Source: an uncultured Blautia sp.
GTDB lineage: Bacteria; Bacillota; Clostridia; Lachnospirales; Lachnospiraceae
Assembly: GCA_934424575.1 (NCBI GenBank)
Contig: CAKRXU010000008.1
Coordinates: 1-64,000 of the forward strand
DNA: 64,000 bases
Direction of reading: 5' to 3'
The notes beneath the pieces were generated by a model, which did not search any database, had not been told where the DNA came from, and worked only from the letters and a program-made list of their open reading frames with translations. Below, in pieces: positions 27,109-36,636 of the stretch. The position numbers and the translations under genes are program-made. Each line of letters starts with the position of its first letter. Positions within the stretch are counted from its first letter, which is position 1.

Positions 27109-27324
27109 ATGGTTAGTTTCTCCAGTTTGTTTTTTTATCTGGCATCAGTATAGGGCAACAGGGAAAAAATTTCCACAGATTTTGCAAAAATAAATGGAAA
27201 ACAGAATCGCAATCTGGTATAAAATAAGGTAAATAGCGGTTACAGGGAATTTATGGTCCGCCGCTATAATAAAAAGGAAGATTTTTACATAAGCTGAAAT
27301 ACCTAAGGCCGGGGGAATGAGACA

Positions 27325-28767
27325 ATGAGTGAAGAAAAAAAGATCAGCAAAAAGACACTGAAGATCATCTTGGGAGTATGCGTTGGTGCAATTGTGGCAC
27401 TGGTGGTGGGATTTTTTGCCTATATTTACGTGGCAGATACGAATACACTGGGACGTAAGATCACAATCTATGGACTGGATGTGTCGAAACTGGGCGTAGA
27501 AGATGCAAAGCAGAAGATCCTGACCACATTCCAGGATAAGAAGATTGTCTTTAAGGAAAACGGAGTGGATGTCTACAGTCTGACTCTGAAAGATCTGGGT
27601 TACAGCCTGGATGAGAATGATCTTACAGCACAGCTTACAGAACTTCAGAAGACGAGAGAAGCAAACCGTAAGATCTTTGCAGAACAGGAGAATGTAAATA
27701 TCTCTTACAAAGTCAACAGGGATACCGCGCAGGAAAAGAGTGCACTGACAGCAGACCATTTTGGTGGCAGGGAACGTACCTCTTCCACAAATGCGTCCAT
27801 CCAGTATGATGACGCAAAGAAAGAATTTACGATTACCAGCGAGGTACAGGGTGACGAGATTGATGAAAGCCGTCTGATGAGTTTTGTGGATCAGACGCTG
27901 GATGCGGATTTTACTTCTGGACTTCTTGATGCGGAAGCTGATATTACGATGGGTACAGAATGTTATCAGCTCCCGGATGTTTCCGCAGATGAGGAGATGC
28001 AGAACAGGCTGACCAGCCTGAATGATCAGCTTCAGAAGTACAGAAGTACAACGGTTACCTACACATTTGGAAGCAGTACCGAGACTCTGGATTCGCAGAC
28101 GATCGATTCCTGGGTCACCATAGACGGAGAGAATATTGGAATCAACGAGGATTCTGCCAGAGCCTATGTGGAGAATCTGGCCAATACCTACAATACGATC
28201 TATGTGCCGCGAACCTTCCATACTTCTTATGGCAATGATGTGACGATCTCAGACAATGAGTTTGGATTCCGGATCGATCAGGATGCGGAAGTTGCACAGC
28301 TTCTCGAGGACCTTAAGACTGGTACAGCAGTTTCCAGAGATCCGATCTACAGCAGTCAGGGAATGCAGCGCAACGGAACAGATGATCTGGCAGGCAGTTA
28401 TATAGAAGTCAGCCTGGATAACCAGCATCTGTGGCTTTACAAAGACGGTGCGCTTGTGACAGAAACCGATATCGTAAGCGGCGCTCCAACCAAGGGCAGA
28501 GAGACTTACCGTGGCGCATGGCCGATCGCATACAAGGCAAGCCCGTTTAATCTGAGCAGTTCCGAATACGGATACAATGTCAAAGTAAACTACTGGATGC
28601 CATTCGTATATGGCCAGGGACTTCACGATGCATCCTGGCAGTCCTCTTTCGGAGGAACCCGCTACAAATCCGGCGCCGGCAGCCACGGCTGCATCAACCT
28701 CCCCGAAGACCAGGCAGCCCTGATCTACAATACGATCGATGGCGGGTATCCGATCATTATCTACTAA
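27325..28767 (+). CDS. L,D-transpeptidase (YkuD) with N-terminal peptidoglycan-binding domains
   Basis: This 480-residue protein has a cytoplasmic lysine-rich tip and a membrane anchor (about residues 13-36). An extracellular region of about 300 residues resembles the YkuD-associated peptidoglycan-binding module (GLDVSKLGVEDAKQKI at its start). The catalytic YkuD domain follows (IEVSLDNQHLWLYKDGALVTETDIVSG), with the active site SHGCINLP (Cys456). It makes 3-3 cross-links in peptidoglycan. The gene is single, with a terminator right after it. Confidence 0.92.
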   Translation: MSEEKKISKKTLKIILGVCVGAIVALVVGFFAYIYVADTNTLGRKITIYGLDVSKLGVEDAKQKILTTFQDKKIVFKENGVDVYSLTLKDLGYSLDENDLTAQLTELQKTREANRKIFAEQENVNISYKVNRDTAQEKSALTADHFGGRERTSSTNASIQYDDAKKEFTITSEVQGDEIDESRLMSFVDQTLDADFTSGLLDAEADITMGTECYQLPDVSADEEMQNRLTSLNDQLQKYRSTTVTYTFGSSTETLDSQTIDSWVTIDGENIGINEDSARAYVENLANTYNTIYVPRTFHTSYGNDVTISDNEFGFRIDQDAEVAQLLEDLKTGTAVSRDPIYSSQGMQRNGTDDLAGSYIEVSLDNQHLWLYKDGALVTETDIVSGAPTKGRETYRGAWPIAYKASPFNLSSSEYGYNVKVNYWMPFVYGQGLHDASWQSSFGGTRYKSGAGSHGCINLPEDQAALIYNTIDGGYPIIIY

Positions 28768-28789
28768 AATTAAATTATAGTAAAAAACG

Positions 28790-28823
28790 AACAGCCAGGA
28801 GTTTTTGCACTCCTGGCTGTTTT
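28790..28823. terminator. Terminator after the L,D-transpeptidase
   Basis: The perfect 13-base stem AACAGCCAGGAGT / ACTCCTGGCTGTT with a six-base loop and T/A-rich flanks can act in both directions. Confidence 0.9.
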
Positions 28824-28828
28824 GAGGT

Positions 28829-29218
28829 CTATTTCTGATTCTCTTTGAGTTTAAGGATTTCTTCTGCGCTTAGTCCGGAGAAATTAGAAATGTCTTCCAG
28901 AGAGAAACGGGAATCTTTAAGCATTTTCTTTGCGACTTGGATAGAACCCTGTTCCATACCCTGTTTGATAAGCTTTTCAGATGGTAATTCCAGTAGCTTG
29001 CCTCTCATAAAATCACCTAGCCTTTCTTTTACAGTTTCATTATCAGCAAAAATATAATCGGAAATACGTTCGATCAGAGCAATAAGATCACGATACGTGC
29101 ATTCGTGTCCTTGAACCATGAATTCCTGATTCAGAAAATTTATAATAGAAGCATATTCTGACAAAAGCTGTTCCAGAACTTCTGGGTTTTGAGAAGAATC
29201 CGGGCTTTTCCTTTCTGG
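28829..29218 (-). pseudogene. C-terminal remnant of an Rpn-family nuclease/transposase-like gene
   Basis: The minus strand encodes about 130 residues that look like the C-terminal tail of an Rpn (PD-(D/E)XK) recombination-promoting nuclease. The tail has the form NPEVLEQLLSEYASIINFLN, then MRGKLLELPSEKLIKQGMEQG, ending SLEDISNFSGLSAEEILKLK. An in-frame stop occurs at 29219-29221. The catalytic N-terminal domain is absent, and no start with a ribosome binding site precedes the fragment (the first possible start is a TTG at 29164). It is therefore a truncated relic. Intact members are multi-copy in gut Clostridia. Confidence 0.65.
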
Positions 29219-29221
29219 TTA

Positions 29222-29516
29222 TTATGTATTGTTATCATTCGTACTCAGGAAAAAATCCTCGTGGTATATTTTAACTCTCAGGTACAGTATACCTGGGAGA
29301 ATTTATCTTTTGTAGAAAATAAAGTGATGCATCGATCCTCCTTCCTTTATGTTGTATTCAAAATTATGATAGCATGAGGATGATGGATTTGCAAGCTACT
29401 ATGACCGAAGAGAACAGTAACATTATTTTATAGGCATTGCCCGAAAACAGGTGCATTTCGTTGACTTTTTTTATACAAAATAATATAATTAGTGAGCGGA
29501 TACAAGGAGGAGATTT
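29222..29516. other. Gene-free stretch before cbiD
   Basis: No gene is visible. It holds a half-copy of the palindromic repeat (AACAGTAAC near 29413) and the strong cbiD promoter. I looked for a cobalamin riboswitch and found no convincing B12-box or matching fold. Confidence 0.5.
29461..29489 (+). promoter_or_regulatory. Promoter of the cobalamin operon
   Basis: TTGACT (29461-29466) and a perfect TATAAT (29484-29489) are spaced by 17 bases. The leader is only about 20 bases, leaving no room for a riboswitch downstream of the start point. Confidence 0.8.
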
Positions 29517-30692
29517 ATGGTACAGAAAAACGGACTGGAAGATTATTATGTGATCAGAAACCAGAAGAAATTACGTTTTGGTTATACGACTGGTTCCTGT
29601 GCGGCTGGGGCTGCCAGGGGAGCAGCACGACTTCTGCTTGGAGAGGATGAGATCAGTGAAGTGGAGCTGATGACTCCGAAGGGAATCCTTCTTCATCTGG
29701 AGATCCTGGACAGGAAACGAAGTGAGAACGCGGCAAGCTGCGCGGTCCGTAAGGATGCAGGAGACGATCCGGATACCACAAATGGAATCCTGGTTTATGC
29801 GGAAGTTGAGAAATTTTTGATACGGTCAGATATGGAAGACCGCATCGTGATAGATGGAGGTATCGGAGTAGGACGGGTGACGAAGCCCGGGCTTTCCCAG
29901 AAGATCGGGGAGGCTGCGATCAATCCGGTGCCGAGAGCTATGATCTTACAGGCAGTCGAAGAAATTGCAGATCAGTATCACTATGAGGGCGGACTCAAAG
30001 TGACGATCTCTGTGCCGGAAGGGGAGAAGATAGCCAGAAAGACCTTCAATCCCCGTCTGGGAATCGTGGGCGGAATATCGATTCTTGGAACATCCGGTAT
30101 CGTAGAGCCTATGAGTGAGAAAGCTCTGATCGACAGTATCCGGGTGGAAATGACACAGCATGCAGCAATGGGTGAGCAGTACATGCTTGTGACACCTGGA
30201 AACTACGGAGCCGATTATCTGAGGGAGCACATGGAGCTTCCTTTCGAAAAAAACATCAAATGCAGCAACTATGTAGGTGAGACGATCGACATGGCAGTAG
30301 ATATGGGCGTGAAAGGGATTCTTTTTATCTCTCATATCGGCAAATTTGTCAAGGTTGCGGCAGGGATCATGAACACCCATTCACACAGTGCAGATGCACG
30401 TATGGAGGTACTTTGTTCCAATGCCATCCGTGCAGGCGGGGATCTTGCATGTGCCAGATCCATTCTGCAGTGTAATACCACAGACGAAGCATTGCGCGTC
30501 CTGGACGAAAACCACATTCTTAAGGAAACGATGAAGGAGATCACAGACAGGATCCAATTCTATCTGGACCATCGCTCCTACCAGCAGATCCTGCTTGGAG
30601 CAGTGATCTTTTCCAATGAATATGGATACCTCGGACAGACAGCAAATGCAGCGGAATTGATCGATAAAATTAGCAAAGGAGAAAAGGAATAA
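29517..30692 (+). CDS. cbiD: Cobalt-precorrin-5B C1-methyltransferase CbiD
   Basis: This 391-residue enzyme methylates C1 of the corrin ring in the anaerobic cobalamin pathway. The N-terminal signature LRFGYTTGSCAAGAARGAA, the segment VGRVTKPGL and the C-terminal ISHIGKFVKVAAGIMNTHSH are diagnostic. AAGGAGG precedes the ATG. It heads a tight operon of ten cobalamin genes with overlaps or gaps under about 30 bases. Confidence 0.95.
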   Translation: MVQKNGLEDYYVIRNQKKLRFGYTTGSCAAGAARGAARLLLGEDEISEVELMTPKGILLHLEILDRKRSENAASCAVRKDAGDDPDTTNGILVYAEVEKFLIRSDMEDRIVIDGGIGVGRVTKPGLSQKIGEAAINPVPRAMILQAVEEIADQYHYEGGLKVTISVPEGEKIARKTFNPRLGIVGGISILGTSGIVEPMSEKALIDSIRVEMTQHAAMGEQYMLVTPGNYGADYLREHMELPFEKNIKCSNYVGETIDMAVDMGVKGILFISHIGKFVKVAAGIMNTHSHSADARMEVLCSNAIRAGGDLACARSILQCNTTDEALRVLDENHILKETMKEITDRIQFYLDHRSYQQILLGAVIFSNEYGYLGQTANAAELIDKISKGEKE

Positions 30693-31450
30693 TGGTTCAT
30701 TTTGTAGGCGCAGGCCCGGGAGCACCGGACCTTATCACAGTCAGAGGAAAACAGTATCTTGAGGAGGCTGACGTTATCATTTATGCGGGATCTCTCGTAA
30801 ATCCACAGCTTCTCGAATACAGTAAGGACGTATGCACGATCCACAACAGTGCCAAGATGACACTGGAAGAAGTAATTTCTGTCATCGAAAACGCAGAGGC
30901 AGAGGGTAAGATGACCGTACGTCTTCACACCGGCGATCCGTGTATCTACGGTGCGATCCGTGAGCAGATGGATATTCTCGATGAGAAGGGGATTTCCTAC
31001 GATTACTGTCCTGGAGTCAGCGCATTCTGCGGTGCAGCAAGTGCACTGAATCTGGAGTACACACTTCCGGAGATCTCGCAGAGCGTGATCATCACCAGAA
31101 TGGAAGGACGTACACCGGTTCCGAGCAAAGAGAGCATCCAGTCTTTTGCGGCACATCAGGCAACCATGGTCGTATTCTTGAGTACCGGAATGCTCGAAGA
31201 ACTGAGCAGACGACTGATCGAGGGCGGCTACACAGCAGATACACCGGCAGCGATCGTTTACAAGGCAACCTGGCCGGATGAGAAGAAATTTGTCTGCACA
31301 GTCGGAACACTTGCACAGACAGCAGCAGAGAACAACATTACCAAGACTGCACTTATGATCATCGGAGATTCTGTCAAGGCAGCCCAGTACGACCGTTCCA
31401 AGCTTTATGATCCGGGATTTACCACAGAATTCCGTGAAGCGACCAAATAA
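30692..31450 (+). CDS. cbiF: Precorrin-4 C11-methyltransferase CbiF/CobM
   Basis: This 252-residue SAM-dependent tetrapyrrole methylase has VHFVGAGPGAPDLITVRG at its N-terminus, then ADVIIYAGSLVNP and LHTGDPCIYGAIREQM, all typical of CbiF. Its start overlaps the cbiD stop by one base (TAATG), indicating translational coupling. Confidence 0.95.
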   Translation: MVHFVGAGPGAPDLITVRGKQYLEEADVIIYAGSLVNPQLLEYSKDVCTIHNSAKMTLEEVISVIENAEAEGKMTVRLHTGDPCIYGAIREQMDILDEKGISYDYCPGVSAFCGAASALNLEYTLPEISQSVIITRMEGRTPVPSKESIQSFAAHQATMVVFLSTGMLEELSRRLIEGGYTADTPAAIVYKATWPDEKKFVCTVGTLAQTAAENNITKTALMIIGDSVKAAQYDRSKLYDPGFTTEFREATK

Positions 31451-31457
31451 GAACAAT

Positions 31458-32516
31458 ATGGATATTTCTATCATATGCTTCAGTCTTACCGGATTTCAGA
31501 CAGCTCTGAAACTCCAGGAAGGACTGAAAGCACAGGGGTATCACACCGAACTTTACAAAAAGAGTAAATATCTGGAAGATTCTGTTACAGAAAGTACAGG
31601 AAACTGGACAGCAGAGCATTTTCAGAAGGATGACGGGTTGATCTTTGTCGGAGCCTGCGGGATCGCCGTGCGCAGCATCGCACCACAGGTTGCCAGCAAG
31701 AAATCAGACCCGGCAGTTCTTGTCGTGGATGAGTGCGGACAGTTTGTGATCTCACTTTTGTCCGGACACCTGGGCGGAGCGAATGAACTGAGCCTGAAAG
31801 CCGCACAGATCCTGAGTGCACAGCCGGTCGTGACGACAGCGACAGACCTTCATAAGCAGTTTGCTGTCGATGTTTTTGCCAAAAAAAACGGCTGCGAGAT
31901 CCTGTTTATGAAGGCAGCGAAGGAAGTTTCCGCGGCACTGCTTGCAGGAGAGCCGGTGGGATTCTACAGTGAATTTCCACTTGTGGGAGCACTTCCGAAT
32001 GGACTGACAGAATGTGATGCAGAGGGAATTCCACTTGATGGGGGAAGCACCCCTGAGATCGGCGTTGCTGTCACGATCCACCCATCCTGTCTGCCGTTTG
32101 CCTCTACCACACAGGTCGTTCCACCGGCAGTCACACTCGGAATGGGATGCAGGAAAAATAAAGAAGCTGACATCATCCGAAGGGAAGCTGAGAACTGTCT
32201 GATGGAGTCAGATATCTACCGTCAGGCAATTGGAAATCTTGCAAGCATTTCCCTTAAAAAAGACGAGCCTGGGCTCAATGCCCTGGCAGAGGAATGGAAG
32301 ATCCCTTTTGTCACTTATACAGAAGAAGAATTAAAAGAAGTAAAAGGAGAATTTACTCCATCTGCTTTTGTCCGGACCATCACAGGCGTGGAGAATGTCT
32401 GTGAGAGAAGTGCCGTGCTTGCATCCGGCAATGGCAGCCTTATCAGAAAAAAGACCGGGAGAGAGGGCGTGACGACAGCTCTGGGACTCCGGAAATGGGA
32501 GGTACATTTTGAATAA
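31458..32516 (+). CDS. cbiG: Cobalt-precorrin-5A hydrolase CbiG
   Basis: This 352-residue protein opens the ring lactone and releases acetaldehyde from cobalt-precorrin-5A. It shows GLIFVGACGIAVRSIAP, VVDECGQFVISLLSGHLGGAN and a C-terminal domain with TLGMGCRKN. The ATG at 31458 lies seven bases after the cbiF stop. Its end overlaps the next gene by eight bases. Confidence 0.93.
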   Translation: MDISIICFSLTGFQTALKLQEGLKAQGYHTELYKKSKYLEDSVTESTGNWTAEHFQKDDGLIFVGACGIAVRSIAPQVASKKSDPAVLVVDECGQFVISLLSGHLGGANELSLKAAQILSAQPVVTTATDLHKQFAVDVFAKKNGCEILFMKAAKEVSAALLAGEPVGFYSEFPLVGALPNGLTECDAEGIPLDGGSTPEIGVAVTIHPSCLPFASTTQVVPPAVTLGMGCRKNKEADIIRREAENCLMESDIYRQAIGNLASISLKKDEPGLNALAEEWKIPFVTYTEEELKEVKGEFTPSAFVRTITGVENVCERSAVLASGNGSLIRKKTGREGVTTALGLRKWEVHFE

Positions 32517-33240
32517 AATATATGTTGTAGGAATCGGACCGGGAGGCTGTGACCAGATGACCGGTATAGCAATGGAAGCTCTGAAAAAAAGTGATGCGAT
32601 CATCGGATATACCGTTTATGTGGATCTTGTCAAGGACACATTCCCGGACAAAGAATTCCTGACCACACCAATGAAAAAAGAAGTTGACCGCTGCGTTCTG
32701 GCATTTGAAGAAGCAATGAAGGGCAAAGTTGTTTCCATGATCTGCAGTGGAGATGCCGGCGTTTATGGTATGGCAGGTCTTATGTATGAAGTTGGCGTAA
32801 ATTATCCGGAAGTAGAACTTGAGATCGTCCCTGGTGTCACAGCAGCACTTGGCGGGGCAGCAGTCCTTGGTGCACCATTGATCCATGATTTCTGTCTTAT
32901 CAGTTTAAGTGACCTTCTCACTCCGTGGGAAAAGATCGAGGCCAGACTTCTTGGTGCATCCCAGGCAGATTTTGTCATCTGTCTCTACAATCCATCCAGC
33001 AAAAAACGTCATGACTATCTTCAGAAAGCCTGTGATCTGATGATGCAGTTCAAATCCCCGGACACTGTCTGCGGAACTGTCTGCAATATTGGACGTGAAG
33101 GAGAAGAATATCATCTGATGACTCTGAAGGAACTTCGTGACACACAGGTAGATATGTTTACAACCGTATTTATCGGAAACTCTCAGACAAAAGAAATCAA
33201 CGGCAAGATGGTAACACCACGAGGATACAGGAATGTATAA
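32509..33240 (+). CDS. cbiH: Precorrin-3B C17-methyltransferase CbiH/CobJ
   Basis: This 243-residue tetrapyrrole methylase begins NKIYVVGIGPGGCDQMT and contains ICSGDAGVYGMAGLMYE and ISLSDLLTPWEKIEARL, typical of ring-contracting CbiH. It starts at TTG with GGGAGG six bases upstream and overlaps cbiG by eight bases. Confidence 0.94.
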   Translation: MNKIYVVGIGPGGCDQMTGIAMEALKKSDAIIGYTVYVDLVKDTFPDKEFLTTPMKKEVDRCVLAFEEAMKGKVVSMICSGDAGVYGMAGLMYEVGVNYPEVELEIVPGVTAALGGAAVLGAPLIHDFCLISLSDLLTPWEKIEARLLGASQADFVICLYNPSSKKRHDYLQKACDLMMQFKSPDTVCGTVCNIGREGEEYHLMTLKELRDTQVDMFTTVFIGNSQTKEINGKMVTPRGYRNV

Positions 33241-35236
33241 AGTCATTGTATTTGCCGGGACGACCGAAGGATACGAGATCAGTCGTTTCCTCGGTGAAAA
33301 CCAGATCCCGGTGCTGGCATGTGTGGCGACAGAATACGGCTCCAGATCTCTCAAAGAAAGTTCCAGTCTGCATGTACAGGCGGGACGTCTCGATGAGAAT
33401 GAGATGAAAGAGCTTTTTTTCAGAAAAAAACCGGAACTTGTTCTGGATGCGACACATCCTTACGCAGCAGAAGTGACACGAAATATCCGAAAAGCCTGCG
33501 AGGAAGCAGAAGTTTCCTATACAAGGATCCTCCGTACAGGCAGCGAGCAGCAGAATGCTGCCTACGTTAAGGACACGCAGGAAGCAGCGGAGTACCTGAA
33601 GGGAACCACAGGAAACGTCCTTCTGACCACAGGAAGCAAGGAACTGGCGGCATTTACTTCCGTTCCGGATTATAAGGAGCGTTTGTTTGCGAGAGTACTG
33701 TCCCTTCCGTCCGTGATCGAAGCCTGTCAGGCACTTGGTTTTGAAGGCCGGAACCTGATCGCGATGCAGGGACCTTTTTCCATGGAACTGAATCAGGCGA
33801 TGCTTACACAGTATGAGTGCAGATATCTGGTCACCAAGGATTCCGGCAAAGCAGGCGGCTTCCTTGAGAAGATCCAGGCGGCCGAAGCCTGTGGTGCAAC
33901 TGTTGTGATCATCGGAAGACCTCTCGCAGAAGAGGGTCTGTCTCTGCGGGAATGCAGACATATGCTGATTGAGCGTTACGGACTTACCAGGAAACAGAAA
34001 GTCACCCTTCTTGGAATCGGAATGGGAAGCCCAAAGACTCTGACACTGGAGGGACAGGAAGCTGTCCGAAACGCGGATCTTATCGTAGGCGCAAAGCGAA
34101 TGGTTGATGCTGTCCGACTTTCTGGACAGGATGTTTTTTATGAATATCGGAGCAAAGAGATCGCAGAGTATCTGATCGCACATCCGGAGTACACCAAAGT
34201 TGTAGTTGCACTTTCCGGTGACGTTGGATTTTACAGCGGGGCGAAGAAACTTGCAGAACTTCTCGGACCGGATACGGAAATGATCTGTGGGATCTCATCC
34301 GTGGTTTACTTCATGTCAAAGATCGGTCTGTCCTGGGACGATGCAAAAATCGTCAGCGCGCATGGCAAAGCCTGCAACCTCATTTCCCTGATCCGCATGA
34401 ACCGCAAGGTTTTTTCAATCCTCGGAACGGGTGACGGAGTGCGGAAACTGGCAGAAAAGCTTACATTTTACGGAATGGGCGACGTTATTCTTCATGTTGG
34501 AGAAAATCTTTCTTACGACAATGAGAAGATCCTGGCGAAACCGGCCAGAGAACTCGTTTCCTATGAAGGTGATCCTTTAAGTGTGATCTGTGCGTACAAT
34601 TTAGGGGCAGAGCCGGAACTGGCAACTCATGGAATTCCAGACGAAGAATTTATCCGCGGCAAGGCACCGATGACCAAGACAGAAGTGCGTACCGTTTCTC
34701 TCTCCAAACTGAGACTTCCAAAAGATGCCATCTGCTACGACATTGGTGCAGGAACAGGTTCTGTTTCTGTCGAAATGGCACTTCGCGCATCGGAAGGCGA
34801 GGTCTATGCGATCGAGAAAAAGGAGGATGCCCTGGCACTCCTTCATGAGAATAAGAAGAAATTTGCACTGGATCATATGCACATCATTCCGGGAACTGCG
34901 CCGGAGGCATTTGAGGAACTTCCCGTGCCGACACACGCTTTTATCGGCGGATCTTCCGGAAACATGAAAGAGATCGTAGAGCTTCTGCTGAATAAGAACC
35001 CACAGGTGCGTATCGTGATCAACTGCATTACCCTGGAAACCGTGGGCGAGGCACTTGCCTGCATCCGTGGACTTGAGAAACAGGAAATTTATGAGTGTGA
35101 GAGCGAAGTCGTGCAGCTCTGTGCATCCAGATCCAAAAATATCGGACGCTACCATATGATGATGGGCGAAAACCCGATCTATATCATCACGGTACAGGCA
35201 CATGAGAAATGCAGGACACAGGAGGAAGAGGCATGA
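33233..35236 (+). CDS. cbiJET: CbiJ-CbiE-CbiT triple fusion
   Basis: This 667-residue protein joins three enzymes. Residues about 1-250 resemble precorrin-6A reductase CbiJ (VIVFAGTTEGYEISRFL, VLDATHPYAAEVT). Residues about 258-460 are the C5-methyltransferase CbiE (VTLLGIGMGSPKTLTLEG, VVVALSGDVGFYSGAKK). Residues about 475-655 are the C15-methyltransferase/decarboxylase CbiT (CYDIGAGTGSVSVEMAL, HAFIGGSSGNMKEI). CbiE-CbiT fusions (CobL) are common; the added CbiJ makes this a trifunctional form. It overlaps cbiH by eight bases and cbiA by four. Confidence 0.93.
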   Translation: MYKVIVFAGTTEGYEISRFLGENQIPVLACVATEYGSRSLKESSSLHVQAGRLDENEMKELFFRKKPELVLDATHPYAAEVTRNIRKACEEAEVSYTRILRTGSEQQNAAYVKDTQEAAEYLKGTTGNVLLTTGSKELAAFTSVPDYKERLFARVLSLPSVIEACQALGFEGRNLIAMQGPFSMELNQAMLTQYECRYLVTKDSGKAGGFLEKIQAAEACGATVVIIGRPLAEEGLSLRECRHMLIERYGLTRKQKVTLLGIGMGSPKTLTLEGQEAVRNADLIVGAKRMVDAVRLSGQDVFYEYRSKEIAEYLIAHPEYTKVVVALSGDVGFYSGAKKLAELLGPDTEMICGISSVVYFMSKIGLSWDDAKIVSAHGKACNLISLIRMNRKVFSILGTGDGVRKLAEKLTFYGMGDVILHVGENLSYDNEKILAKPARELVSYEGDPLSVICAYNLGAEPELATHGIPDEEFIRGKAPMTKTEVRTVSLSKLRLPKDAICYDIGAGTGSVSVEMALRASEGEVYAIEKKEDALALLHENKKKFALDHMHIIPGTAPEAFEELPVPTHAFIGGSSGNMKEIVELLLNKNPQVRIVINCITLETVGEALACIRGLEKQEIYECESEVVQLCASRSKNIGRYHMMMGENPIYIITVQAHEKCRTQEEEA

Positions 35237-36636
35237 AGATCCCGAGAATTCTTCTGGCAGCAGGCTCCAGCGGGAGCGGCAAGACCCTGATCACCTGCGG
35301 ACTTCTTGAAGCACTGGTGGAGCGCGGTCTTAAGACGGCGTCCTTTAAATGCGGACCGGATTATATCGATCCGATGTTCCACAGCCGGGTGATCGGGACA
35401 AAGTCCCGGAATCTGGACACCTTTTTTACAAAACCAGAGGTGACAAAATATCTCCTGACCCGAAATGCCAGAGACTGTGAGATCGCAGTCATGGAAGGTG
35501 TTATGGGATTTTATGACGGCGTGGCGGGAACTACGACCAGAGCCAGTGCCTATGACCTTGCCAAAGTGACCGATACACCGGTCATTCTGATCGTAAACAG
35601 CCGTGGGATGAGTGTATCCCTGGCTGCCTATGTCAAAGGTTTCCTTGAATATAAGAAGGACAGTCACATACAGGGCGTGATCTTTAATCAGATGTCCCCG
35701 ATGCTCTATCCGAGGATGAAGAAACTTCTGGAGGAAGAACTGGGCATTGCAGTTCTGGGGTACGTTCCGAAGGTTGAGGACTGTGTGATCGAGAGCAGAC
35801 ATCTTGGTCTGGTCCTTCCGGATGAGATCCCGGAACTGAAAGACAGGCTTCATAAGCTTGCAGGCGTTCTGGAGGAGACACTGGACATTGACCGGATCCT
35901 GGAACTGGCGGGTGAAGCACCAGATCTTCAGGATACAAAGCCGGAGTCAGTGTCCAATTTCAGACTCTCCGAGCCGGTGCGTATCGGAGTGGCAGAGGAT
36001 GAGGCATTCTGCTTTTTCTATGCAGACAATTTCCGTCTTCTGGGCGAGATGGGGGCAGAGATTGTTCCATTTTCGCCGATGGAAGATAAGCAGCTTCCAG
36101 ATAATCTGGACGGGATTTTATTATACGGCGGCTATCCGGAATTAAACGGAAAAAAACTGGAACAAAATACCACAATGAAAGACATGATACGGGAAAAACT
36201 GAAAGCAGGGATGCCGTGTATGGCAGAGTGCGGAGGTTTTATGTATCTTCACGAGGAAATGGAAGGCATGGATGGGAACTTCTACCAGATGACAGGAGTG
36301 ATCCCAGGAAAAGCATACCGCACACCGAAACTTTCCAGATTTGGCTATGTGACACTGACACAGAAAAAGCCGGCTCTTGGAAAGGAAGATCTCGGAGAGA
36401 TCCCGGCGCATGAGTTCCACTATTTTGATTCTGAAAACTGCGGCGGGGATTTTCATGCGGCGAAGCCAGAGAGTAAGCGTGGATGGGACTGTATCCATGG
36501 AACGGACACCATGCTGGCTGGTTTCCCACATCTTTATTATTATGGAAATCCCGAAGTACCGAAGGCATTTCTTAAAAAATGCCTCGCATACAAAAAACAA
36601 CGATGTTCCTGCAAGCAGGAAGGTCAGGAAGAGTGA
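35233..36636 (+). CDS. cbiA: Cobyrinate a,c-diamide synthase CbiA
   Basis: This 467-residue ATP-dependent amidotransferase amidates the a and c side chains of cobyrinate. An N-terminal P-loop (LLAAGSSGSGKTLITCGLL) and a C-terminal class I glutaminase domain with nucleophile Cys in MPCMAECGGFMYL are visible. I chose the ATG at 35233, which overlaps the cbiJET stop as ATGA, rather than an ATG eight codons earlier. The tail is basic and Cys-rich (KKQRCSCKQ). Confidence 0.94.
   Translation: MKIPRILLAAGSSGSGKTLITCGLLEALVERGLKTASFKCGPDYIDPMFHSRVIGTKSRNLDTFFTKPEVTKYLLTRNARDCEIAVMEGVMGFYDGVAGTTTRASAYDLAKVTDTPVILIVNSRGMSVSLAAYVKGFLEYKKDSHIQGVIFNQMSPMLYPRMKKLLEEELGIAVLGYVPKVEDCVIESRHLGLVLPDEIPELKDRLHKLAGVLEETLDIDRILELAGEAPDLQDTKPESVSNFRLSEPVRIGVAEDEAFCFFYADNFRLLGEMGAEIVPFSPMEDKQLPDNLDGILLYGGYPELNGKKLEQNTTMKDMIREKLKAGMPCMAECGGFMYLHEEMEGMDGNFYQMTGVIPGKAYRTPKLSRFGYVTLTQKKPALGKEDLGEIPAHEFHYFDSENCGGDFHAAKPESKRGWDCIHGTDTMLAGFPHLYYYGNPEVPKAFLKKCLAYKKQRCSCKQEGQEE

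Noticed and set aside
29222..29516. Cobalamin riboswitch before cbiD
   Set aside because: No B12-box or multi-helix fold was seen, and the promoter leaves only about 20 bases of leader.
33197..34183. 328-codon open frame antisense to cbiJET
   Set aside because: Antisense shadow; Cys/Phe/Leu-rich without motifs.
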